Source of the DNA: Ctena decussata
Lineage: Eukaryota > Mollusca > Bivalvia > Lucinida > Lucinidae
Assembly (NCBI GenBank): GCA_963989385.1
Contig: OZ022509.1
Span: forward strand, 73,554,667 to 73,618,666
Direction: 5' to 3'
Length of the DNA stretch: 64,000 nucleotides
Positions 55,389 to 64,000 of this stretch are shown here, piece after piece; the stretch's first letter is position 1; each line of letters opens with the position of its first letter. Position numbers and translations under genes: made by a program. The notes beneath the pieces were generated by a model. The model was given only the letters and a program-made list of their open reading frames with translations, did not search any database and was not told the DNA's origin.

Positions 55389-56890
55389 CAGCACCATCGC
55401 ACCACACAACCACCCGCAGTAAAGAAAGAAAATATCCAAAAATTGTGATGAGTTATGGAAGACATAAACACAAAGAAAATCCCACCTGACACCCCGAAAG
55501 AAGAGCCTATTGCATCGTTTACCTACTGATCGACACATCCAGTAAAACGAAGAGGAGCCATCACAGAGTCCGCATATAAAACTTTAGTGCGAGACTTTCT
55601 TCTGACTATGGAAACGTAGAAGTTTAGAAACAGATCATGTTAAAGGAACCAATTTAGTTTTCAGTACCCATTTAAATGCCAGTTACAGTTACACAGTTGG
55701 TGGGGTACTTTAGTATTCCATGATGTAAAATCCCTCGTTGGGGAATTGTATATAACCAAGCTAAACGTAGTGCGTGTTTAATTTGGCTCGTTGAAAAAAT
55801 GTAATAAAAGCGAGCTAAAAGAATAAGTGAAACGTTTTAACGTGAATTGAAATGACTGATCTTGCTTTATCTAAAAGCATGTCAAAAACTGGATCAAGAA
55901 TTTAAATTCAGCATGAATTTAACTGAAAATTAGATGAGAGTTCATACGACGTCTTTACATAATTGGTATTTTCACTACATATCATTATTTTTCCTAAATG
56001 TTTACCTGTAATAGATTAAGACTGACAAGGTACATCAGCTACTGAAAACAGTCAAATTTCTCCTTCGCCAGTCCCTATTTAGAAATACGCTGAAAAATGG
56101 TACTGAGGTTCCAACAATTTATGCTGTTCAAGAAAGTACATGAAATATACCGTTCATGAAGAACAAAAAGCGACATCAATTGAATAGATTTTTAGACTAG
56201 TTCCTGAAGGGTTATCTGCAGAAGGAAAAATTGTAGTGTAGTTAATACTTGATTAATTTCAATTTTAAGAATAATTAACTGAATATTTTCGACAAAGTAC
56301 TGTTAAGACTCGACTTAAGCAATTAATTTATGGCGAGCATTAAAGCTGATTGATTAATGTATGTATTTTGTCGAAGAAATGAGAAAATCAGTCCCATGAT
56401 TGACTTACTACTGTATAGTCACATTGAGAAAGGATTCACTTTCAAGATAAACCTTCCTTATGAAGATTTTCTGTTCGCAAAAGTGGTGACCGAACCATGC
56501 ATCATAACGAGTAAAGTATAAGCATTACATCACATAGCACTCGAGATTGTTTCGAATATTTTCTTTTTTATGCAGATGTTGCATTTCTGTTTGAAAGCCA
56601 AGGGCTAGCTGTGTTCTTTTGTGAACAATCTTCTTTCCGATATACCTTTCCGAGCCACATCCAGCATGTCACTCAAAAATGACCTGATAGTGTATAACTG
56701 TCCAATGCAACAACTTAGCATGTACTAGGTCCCACAAATAAAATTGCACGTGTTGAATCTCCCACAATTAGTCCGTGATTTTATCTAACACTTTACCCAT
56801 TAAATAACGGCATGGCTTCGAACAGGTGAATAATATTGATTATTATGATAGTAAACGACATCTTAATATTCGCACAAGGGCATAAAATTA
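55389..56890. other. No recognisable feature, 1.5 kb
   Basis: AT-rich spacer; no gene, RNA or repeat family recognised. Confidence 0.4.
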
Positions 56891-56895
56891 TAAAT

Positions 56896-57131
56896 GAGCC
56901 ACGACACGAGAAAACCAAAAATGTGGTTGTGCGCCCAGCGCAGACTCAGATCAGCCTGGGCATCCGCAAAGTCCGATCAGAGTCTTCGCTGTCCGTCTGG
57001 AGGTAGCTCTGTCCCTTAGCTACCCTTTAAGCACTTAGCGAAGAGCCTGAGCAGGCTGGGCGGATGCTCAGGCTGATCTGAGTCTGCGCAGGGCGCACAA
57101 TAAAATTGTTGGTTTTCTCGTGTCGCGGCTC
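56896..57131. mobile_element. GAGCCGCG fold-back MITE, copy 14
   Basis: TIRs GAGCCACGACACGAGAAAAC / GTTTTCTCGTGTCGCGGCTC with AAAT on both sides. Arms and central GGTAGCTCTGTCCCTTAGCT are well preserved. Confidence 0.95.
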
Positions 57132-58248
57132 AAATGTCTCCTTTCTCACAGGAGGCAAGAGTTCGCTTACAGACAGAGAAATTTCCTTGTTCTTAGAGGA
57201 AGTAACGTTTTTGCTTACAGGACGGCAATTTCTTTCCTTTAAGAGTACCCCGTTGGAGTGAATGGTTTCACCTTTCACGAGAAGGTTCTAGTCAATCGTC
57301 TCCTTTATATTTTTGTGTGTGTCTGTGTGTGGGGGGGGGGGGGGTGCTAAGCTTGCAGACGAGCAGGCAGGCAACACAACTGATCTCCATATCGGAAAGC
57401 TTTACTGTGGAATTATATCAGAAAATGGGGCATGAGATCCATATGTAAAATGATGCAGCTTACTCGGAAGCGGATCAAAGGGTCCATGAATTATAGTTCT
57501 TAGGAGGAATAAATTTAGAAAATAAGCAGAGTTTAATTACCTCTGTATATGTTTCACTGTATGTTTGGATAAGAATCTATCAAAACAGACATATTTTATA
57601 AGAATGGTGCACTAACGTATATCCAATTAAGATACCTGCCATAACGTGCGGTCAGATGGCAAAAACTGTCCATTTTAGATAGATTTCACGAACATACTTT
57701 CAAAGAAAAACTATTATTCATAATGATTTTCTTCGTATAGGAGTGGATTTATTATAGGAGTGGATTTATTGGTAGGTCAAAGACTATAGGACAAGATTGC
57801 AACTGATATCTGAACAAATTTGACCAGACTTACCGCGACCCTGATGTTTAAAATTGACTATTTAGTGTCCGTCGGTATGTTTTTTCGCCAACGGTGGCCG
57901 GCAAATAGACAGTAAGACCGGCAAATACCTAAGCTTTCATTAAATTATACTTTACACCGGTTGATTCAATGATTGTCAAACTCGCGTGGAAGACGTTTCA
58001 GGTCTGATCAGGATAAGATCATGTGAACGTGAAGGACAGGTGTATTCTCAGGAAGATAAATAATTTAGAGATTTTGTTTTTATTTGAAGAAACTACCGGA
58101 GAAATTATGATCTAGGCTAATTATTTCAACGTTTAGTACCGGTACTTTCGATTTCCAGAAAATTCTACTTTCGATTTCAGCAATTAGGTCGGTTGAGTAC
58201 AACTTTCAGTTTTCTGAAAACTCTTATTACAAAGTAATATTTAACAAC
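57132..58248. other. Upstream region of the TRIM copy
   Basis: No TATA box or other core promoter element is convincing. AGGAGTGGATTTATT occurs twice at about 57740-57770. TTCGATTTCAG near 58167-58180 could be a splice acceptor for a 5' untranslated exon. No coding exon upstream was recognised. Confidence 0.35.
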
Positions 58249-60457
58249 ATGGCGACTGCTGTGGATCCTGATCAAGTGCAACTGTGTCCTGTTTGTGCGG
58301 GCCATTATAGGGAACCGCGAAAACTACCTGGATGCATTCATTCCTTTTGTGAGGCATGTATTTTGAACATCGTGTTAAATTTACAAAAAGAAGGCAATCT
58401 AGGTCCTGAATTCGAGTGCCCTGTGTGCCGACTGCCCAGTAAGTCTCCTGATAATGGTAATGTTACACTTGAGTGGATACAAACACTGGAAAAATGCACA
58501 GAAATTGAATCGGAAGTTGCGACAGGAACCGAGGAATACACCTTAGAATGCTGTAGTCAATGTAGATATGAGGAAAAGAGCACTACGCCGAAATATTACT
58601 GTACTACTTGTCTGGATTGTTTTTGTGAAACTTGCTCACAGACACTTCATTCGTTCAAGATAAACAAAGGTCATACTCTCATAGATTTAACAGATACGTC
58701 GCATACCGCTGACATTCATGAACAGGCCGTGATACTTGTTAAAAGATTTCTGACATGTTCAAATCATCCTGATAAAGCTGTTGAATTATACTGTGAAGTC
58801 GAGGACAAATTCTTCTGTACCCTGTGTGTTCCTGTTGGCCATTAAAATTGTGAGAATATTAAAACAATTAAAGACCTCGCTAAAACTCGAGACAAAGAAG
58901 CAGAAACAAAATTCATAAATTCGCAGTCAGTGTTGTCTAACCACATTCACGCAATAATTGGCTTAATAAAAGAAACGGATACCAAAACAAAGAAATACCC
59001 GGAAAGACTGTGTTCTGAATTCCAAGAAAAGAAACGGAAAGTTGTGCAAATACTGGATATAATAGAAGAAAAATTAACACAGGACAGCAAGGCAATAACT
59101 AAAGCTTTATCAATTAAACATTTGGATGAAATACAGGAGTTAGATAACATTTCATCCGATTTACGAGTTGTCACATATCTCTCAAATAAACTGTTAGATG
59201 CAATGCAGCCTGCACACGCTGTTGTTTGTATCCAGGAAGCGAGAAAATTATTCGAACTATTGGAAACAAAAGTTGTAGAAAGAGGACCAGTGTTTGATAC
59301 CGAAGATGTTCTGTTAAATAATGATAAAAGATTAGATCCTTTAAGAGCAAAGAAAACATTCATAAGTAAGAAGTTGGGCCATACCGCGGTTTCGGCTATT
59401 CAAGCCTCATCAGTGACCCTTTAAATCTGGCACAAGGAGCCAGAGGAAAAAAACAGTAAATTTGCAGGTTTAATATGAAAATAGTTTGAACACTATTCTT
59501 AATGTAGAGCCGAATGATACTGAACAGATTGTCTCCATCCAGAGGACAGGCAAAACAGTTCCAATGCCAACATACGACAGGAAACCCCTATTAAGCGGAT
59601 GCAATATTTACAAAATCACTGAAAAGAACGTTGTCGCAGAGGATATATGGGATTTTAATCCAATATTCAACGAAATCTTGTTTCTTGCAGACAATCGTGT
59701 TATTCTCACTGATTGTTATCACGGTATGTGCTGCCTAGTAGATGAGAACTTGAAACTTGTTGATTGCATTAATTTCGAGGTAAATAAAGTAACTGATAAA
59801 ACCTTGATAAATTTTATTCACCCAGCACTTTTGAAAAATAGTCTTATTGCGGTTAGTGTTTCAGCGAAGGACAGTATCTGTTTTCTTGCTGCAGGTGAAC
59901 AGTTGGAACAGAAATGTGAAATGACATGTAGGTTCAGTCCGAACGCCATTCATGCGTTACGCACTGATGACATCGCCGTACTATGGAGTAACCCAACAGC
60001 AGTTGGTATCATTACCGTTAAGGGTGGATCTTATAAAGACAGAGTTTATTTTAAGAGCGATACTGAAGGCAGGAAATTGTTGAAAAGTCGGCGAATGGCA
60101 GTAGATGAAGACCGCAGTCATGTTATTTTGACGTGTAAAGACGACAAGATGGTTTGTTGTAACGATTTTGACGCAAAACGAATTTTCACATATAAAAGCG
60201 TAGACGTTATAGATCCAAGAGGAGTAAGTATAGATCGAGACGGAAATATATTTGTCTGTGAAACAATGAAAGGATGCATTGTCGTACTCTCTCCTGCTGG
60301 AAACCTCGTCAGAATAATTAAGGAGGAGAGCCCAGTCCATCCAATTGCTATCGGTTTCAAACGGGATGATAATTGCTTCGCTGTATCACAATTCGAGCCT
60401 CAGCACAAAACGATTTGCTTCTTCTCTGTCCAGCCAGAAGGAAAACACCTAGACTGA
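58249..60457 (+). pseudogene. TRIM-type RING/B-box/NHL-like protein, broken copy
   Basis: The start ATGG follows AACAAC, a good initiation context. Residues 13-60 form a complete RING finger (C13, C16, C29, H31, C34, C37, C57, C60), which in TRIM proteins binds E2 enzymes for ubiquitin transfer. C102-H142 is a B-box-1-like Cys/His set. C170-x2-H173, C182, C190-x2-C193 and H198 are a B-box 2, cut by TAA directly after H198. The same frame continues open to 59424 and gives the expected coiled coil (about 58860-59330). A frame change follows. Frame 2 from 59474 to 60457 encodes about 320 residues of a propeller domain, with a clear NHL-like repeat (DPRGVSIDRDGNIFVCE) near its end. The linker at 59365-59470 is degenerate. 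No intron is apparent across 2.2 kb, as in many bivalve TRIM genes. If the stop and shift are real, only the 198-residue RING/B-box part could be made. Sequencing error cannot be excluded. Confidence 0.85.
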
Positions 60458-60780
60458 GTATTTCTTTGTTACTTACACCGACCGAATTGTCAATATATGT
60501 TCTGTATGTGTGGGAACTGGCTTGAAAAGTAGTTTAAGGCATATGCGAACAACCGAATCATTTAGTCTGCCAATTTCCACAGGCTGAATTGAGCCTTCAC
60601 TGTTTGTAATATAGATCGGCAAGGAAGGCGATAATTGAAAACCAAATCAATCTAATTACATATCCTACTCCAACCGCCGAATGGGAAGGACAATTAATAA
60701 CGCAAAACAAGACAAGCGAAAAGCCCAGAGGTCGGCTTTTTCCCAGCAGATATCAGTGATGCTTTCCTACCTTATGTATA
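60458..60780. other. 3' flank of the TRIM copy
   Basis: No AATAAA-type polyadenylation signal directly after the stop. No other feature seen. Confidence 0.4.
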
Positions 60781-61160
60781 ACAAGAGCTGTCGCCTGACA
60801 GCATAGCTCGCCTGAATAGGTGCTTGCCCATCACACAGTCGCTATGGTGGTGTGGACTTCTATGCATTAAACTTCAGGCAAGCGTGTCCAGTATGACAAC
60901 ACATTTATAAACAAAAGCTAACTCAGATATAAGTCTTAAAATAAAAGAAAATCCATATGAAATTTCAAAGTCCATGAGCTTCAGGTCAAAGATCTAAGCA
61001 GATAGGGGGTGGGGGTGGAAGTTGGGGTGGGGGCTAGGATATATCAAACCTTGAACCATTATCTAACATCAGTCCAAGTATAAGTATCAACTGAGTCCAT
61101 CATGGCACCGTGAAATTATGTCTTCATAAATATAAAACTTTAACCAAAATTCAAAGTCAA

Positions 61161-61180
61161 TGACCTTGATTTCAAGGTCA
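61161..61180. promoter_or_regulatory. TCAAGGTCA inverted pair (nuclear-receptor half-site type)
   Basis: TGACCTTGATTTCAAGGTCA: two TCAAGGTCA extended half-sites, the sequence bound by ERR and SF-1/FTZ-F1 type receptors, placed back to back. Repeated at 61332-61351, 61509-61528 and 62075-62094. Binding is inferred from motif only. Confidence 0.4.
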
Positions 61181-61632
61181 TCGAGTGGGGTAGAGGGGTA
61201 AGTATAAAGTGTTTTGTAAAAACTCAAAAAAGTGTCTAACATCAGTTCAAGTGTAAACTAAATCTCTGCCAAGCATTATGAATCAGTATGCAATTAGAAA
61301 ACTTTAATAAAGACCAAATTTCCTAAGTCCCTGACCTTGACATCAAGGTCACTGAGCGGGGTTGGGGTAGTATGCTGTAAAACTTTGGACTAATATCTAA
61401 CTACACTGCAAATATAAAAAGAATCCATCTATGGGTTCTGGAGATATATGTCTTTAAAAAGCTTTAACCAAAACATCCAATCAATAAAAAGACAATTTTC
61501 TAAGTCCATGACCTTGACATCAAGGTCACTGAGGGGGTGAGGGTAGTACCATCAAAAAATTAGACCAATATCTAACTTCAGTGCAAGTATCAAAGGAATC
61601 CATCCATTGGTTAAGGAGATATTGGGCTTTAG

Positions 61633-62008
61633 GTTTAAACCCCCCAGTAGTTATTACTGACCGTCCCAAGGCGGTACTTTTGTTGCGGTTGCATTTGTTT
61701 TATGTTCGGTGCTGTTCAATTTATCGTGTTCTCAGTTTAATCCTTCTATCATAAAAATAGAAAATAGGTGAAAATAATTGTTGAACGTTTTTCATATAAT
61801 TTGCTTAGTCCGTTGTAACCCGCCTGTTGGTCTAAATTATTATGCTCAATAAAGATAGCTGAGTCGCCACCTATTTGGGAAAGAGCTGCTGACTCGGCCT
61901 ATCACTTGTAATTTATTGTTTTTTGGGATGTCTTTGTCAATCTTTCCCTTTGATGTTGGGGATAGGGTTTGGGATCTGATTCAGTCAGTTCCTGAAGTGT
62001 AGTCACTC
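61633..62008 (+). mobile_element. DR1 copy nested in tandem-core element, with TSD
   Basis: CTTTAG flanks the block on both sides (61627-61632 and 62009-62014). Contents GACCGTCCCAAGGCGGTACT and CACCTATTTGGGAAAGAGCT match 37589-38470. The interrupted unit resumes as 'ataaaactttaaccaaaac' to the right, so this is a true insertion of 376 bp. Confidence 0.8.
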
Positions 62009-62310
62009 TTTAGATTTTTATAAAACTTTAACCAAAACATCCAGTCCAAAAAAACTCCCAATTTTCTAAGTCCATGACCTTGACATCAAGGTCACTGAGT
62101 GGGGTGGGGGTGGTACCTTGTTGAACTTTAGACCAATATCTAACTACAGTGCAAGTATCAAAAGAATCCATCCATGGGTTAAGGAGATATAGGTCTTTGA
62201 AAAACTTTATCCAAAACATCCAACCCGAACGCCGACGCTGACGCGGACGCCGACGCCGTGGTGACATCAATAGCTCTTCCTGAACTTTTGTTCAGGCGAG
62301 CTAAAAAGGC

Positions 62311-63440
62311 ATAGAAAGCCGACAAACAATGACAATGATAGCAAACCGCAACAGAAGCACCGCATTGGAACGATCAGCAATCGCTGACTGGGTGCTTCAG
62401 TTGGTTTTACATGCGCATAACCCTCTCTCTGAATCATATTCTGGTTCATAAATGTACAATGTACTGTAATAGAAACATGCTTTGGTGAAAGCTTTCACTT
62501 GTAATGCTATCCTGTCGTTGGAAGATTTATTTCTCTTGCAAACACATGCAGTAATTAAGGTTCCTGTGTCCTTAAAATGAGTATTTTATTAATATTTGAC
62601 ATGCTTGTAAAAAATATATATTGTTATTGCAGCTATATTGAATTTGCTATATTGAATGTGTAACTAAGATGATAGAATGACATGTATCTATTATACACCG
62701 TTTTTATAATAATATGTGTTATTATACACTCTCATAGTGGATGGCTTCTTCTTTGTAAGACTCTTTAATGTAAAGCATATTGGAATGTGCCCCAGCAGGG
62801 TGGCTCTTGTTTATATCTTAACAACCGGCCAGTCTGCTGGTTCTTTGGATACAATATGTCCACTAAGGAAAGTAAAACTAAGGAGTTCGAAATATTTGTT
62901 CAGATATGTATGTTAAATCTAAGTGCAACCAGGATATGTATTTTCCACTTGTAAATAAATCTATGATAATTTGAAACCTTTTTTTTTCTCTTATGAATTT
63001 TATTACTCTACTTTCCCATTAGGCCTCAAGTCCAGCGATACTAAAACTGGATAAACTGTTTTCGCGTGTCCGTCAGTTCACTTTCTCAATTAAAACACAA
63101 CATGAAGCAAAACCAAACTTAAGACCCGGTCTGGCCGCAACCCCTGGTTCGACCCAGCCTGGCCTACTACGGAATTGATGAGTCCGTGACCAGGATTTGA
63201 ACAACATATTGGGAACTAGATGGCATATGACAACTTTCGTGCATTTGTTTTAAATATTGTATTTCTGTACTTGAAATATGTCTTTTGTCAAATTTGCTTA
63301 TTGTTCAAAGTCTATTATGAATCAAATCAGAATATATTATCAATAGAGAGAGCTTGTTGTAATTTATACAATCAATTTGTGTTATATAACAGCATGACAA
63401 ATTTTGGACATCTTTTTCGTTCAGTTTGAAATTGGTAGTC
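62311..63440. other. No recognisable feature
   Basis: AT-rich spacer. GGTTCGACCC (about 63147) resembles a box B, but no box A or SINE body accompanies it. TTGATGAGTCCGTGA at 63175-63189 is discussed under rejected items. Confidence 0.4.
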
Positions 63441-63445
63441 AAATA

Positions 63446-63875
63446 AATTCATGGCCAGAAAATCAGAAAGCTTGCTGGTTAGTCAAATGTTTACAAGGGC
63501 CAGCATTATTATACGTAAAGCTCTTCTTCAGTATAAACTAGTAGATATTTTAAAGCAGGTTTTGTACCAAAAATATGACCTGCCGCAAAATGGTTTTAGA
63601 GAAACTTTTTTACAATGGAACATTACGTGAGGCTGAAAGTGTTATAGAATATGGCAGAGATTTGAAATATTTAGCTACAAAATCTTTCCCAGACCAAACA
63701 TTAGAATCAGTACAGCCCATCATCATAAAGCAATTTATAAATGGCCTAGCAATTAAGGGCTGGTCGCTCACCTATTGTTTCACTGCCTCATTCAGTTCAA
63801 AGAGCCATTGACACAGCTATTGGGAGAACAACATTCAGTGATTATTTTATATGTAGGCTAGAAAATACACAATGT
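63446..63875 (+). pseudogene. Retrotransposon Gag fragment, decayed
   Basis: One frame gives SWPENQKACWLVKCLQGPAL, then three stops near 63540, then (63575 on) KLFYNGTLREAESVIEYGRD and LESVQPIIIKQFINGLA. After a shift near 63765 another frame continues HSVQRAIDTAIGRTTFSDY before a stop near 63875. The order W..Q....L...L.G.A, then F.......ES..E, then F..GL, is that of the capsid region of LTR-retrotransposon Gag. No protease, RT or LTR is seen in the window. Confidence 0.7.
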
Positions 63876-64000
63876 TAAAGTGAATCAAGCTATGCGTACT
63901 CAAACGCATGTAGTTGTAAGCTGCTCAATCAATCAGGTAAAATCAAAGGTTCAAACCTTATGATTTCAGTAAAGCACAAAGCTACAGAAAACCTCGCACC

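Larger units (their letters stand above)
60781..62310. mobile_element. Element with 171-177-bp tandem core and GACGCC-rich end
   Basis: Left ACAAGAGCTGTCGCCTGACA and TAGCTCGCCTGAATAGG; right TCAATAGCTCTTCCTGAACT and TTGTTCAGGCGAGCTAAAAA, partly inverted. The core units each contain TAACATCAG.., 'aactttaacc' and a palindromic TGACCTTGA..TCAAGGTCA at 61161, 61332, 61509 and 62075. A (GACGCC)n-like run is at 62228-62262. A DR1 copy (61633-62008) is inserted inside. Confidence 0.82.

Noticed and set aside
6792..57131. CRISPR array
   Set aside because: The repeats are long, palindromic, widely and irregularly spaced and have 4-bp target duplications; the other repeats are directly tandem without unique spacers.
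58947..59363. 138-codon minus-strand ORF opposite the TRIM coiled coil
   Set aside because: Shadow of the coding strand; the plus strand has the recognisable domain order.
59365..59484. Intron rescuing the TRIM reading frame (GTAAGA donor at 59366)
   Set aside because: None of the nearby acceptors (TTTGCAG, AAATAG) joins the coiled-coil frame to the propeller frame without a stop.
63171..63200. Hammerhead-ribozyme-like core TTGATGAGTCCGTGA
   Set aside because: The first conserved box is nearly right, but the GAAA box after stem II is missing (the sequence runs CCAGGATTTGAAC) and no stem I/III partners were found.

Overview
The window looks like nuclear DNA of a bivalve mollusc. It is AT-rich, has no operon-like packing, and is almost entirely repeats: fold-back MITEs, tRNA-derived SINEs, elements with a tandem-repeat core of the kind described in bivalves, 5'-truncated LINEs, and one single-exon TRIM-type gene copy (a gene class known to be expanded in bivalves). 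The species cannot be read from the sequence and the taxon is an inference.

Layout. 0-5 kb: 60-bp tandem repeat, SINE fragments, GAGCC-ended fold-back elements and a degenerate ~200-240-bp array. 5-10 kb: two GAGCCGCG MITEs, a (CT)n tract and an array of about ten 157-168-bp units (7842-9490). 10-15 kb: two copies of a dispersed SINE-like repeat, two more MITEs and a dyad-rich TGG/CCA minisatellite. 15-18.2 kb: a 495-codon LINE reverse-transcriptase fragment (minus strand) abutting a ~440-bp tandem array. 18.2-28.2 kb: a dense MITE cluster, including two 239-bp TTAA-flanked copies in opposite orientation. 28.7-38.5 kb: copies of a long dispersed repeat (called DR1 here), two arrays ending in CACTGTAAAAAA, a frameshifted LINE (30.5-31.9 kb) and a previously hidden LINE C-terminus (34.3-34.7 kb). 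38.5-54.4 kb: SINEs with clear target-site duplications, several TIR elements and a mariner-like non-autonomous element (51.4-52.3 kb). 55-64 kb: a broken TRIM gene (RING, B-boxes, coiled coil, NHL-like propeller), a 1.5-kb element with a tandem core, and a decayed LTR-retrotransposon Gag fragment.

No intact host gene is demonstrable. The only recognisable host-type gene is the TRIM copy at 58249-60457, which has an in-frame stop and a frameshift. One possible first coding exon lies on the minus strand at 42395-42610. No autonomous transposase is visible, so the MITEs must have been moved by enzymes encoded elsewhere.

The most notable pattern is modular. Several TIR families with different outer ends carry the same inner fold-back built on GATCAG/CTGATC, and the two largest share GAGCC...GGCTC termini and a 4-bp A/T target duplication. 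Two satellite-type elements contain consensus transcription-factor palindromes: TGACCTTGA..TCAAGGTCA, and GTTGCC..GGCAAC.
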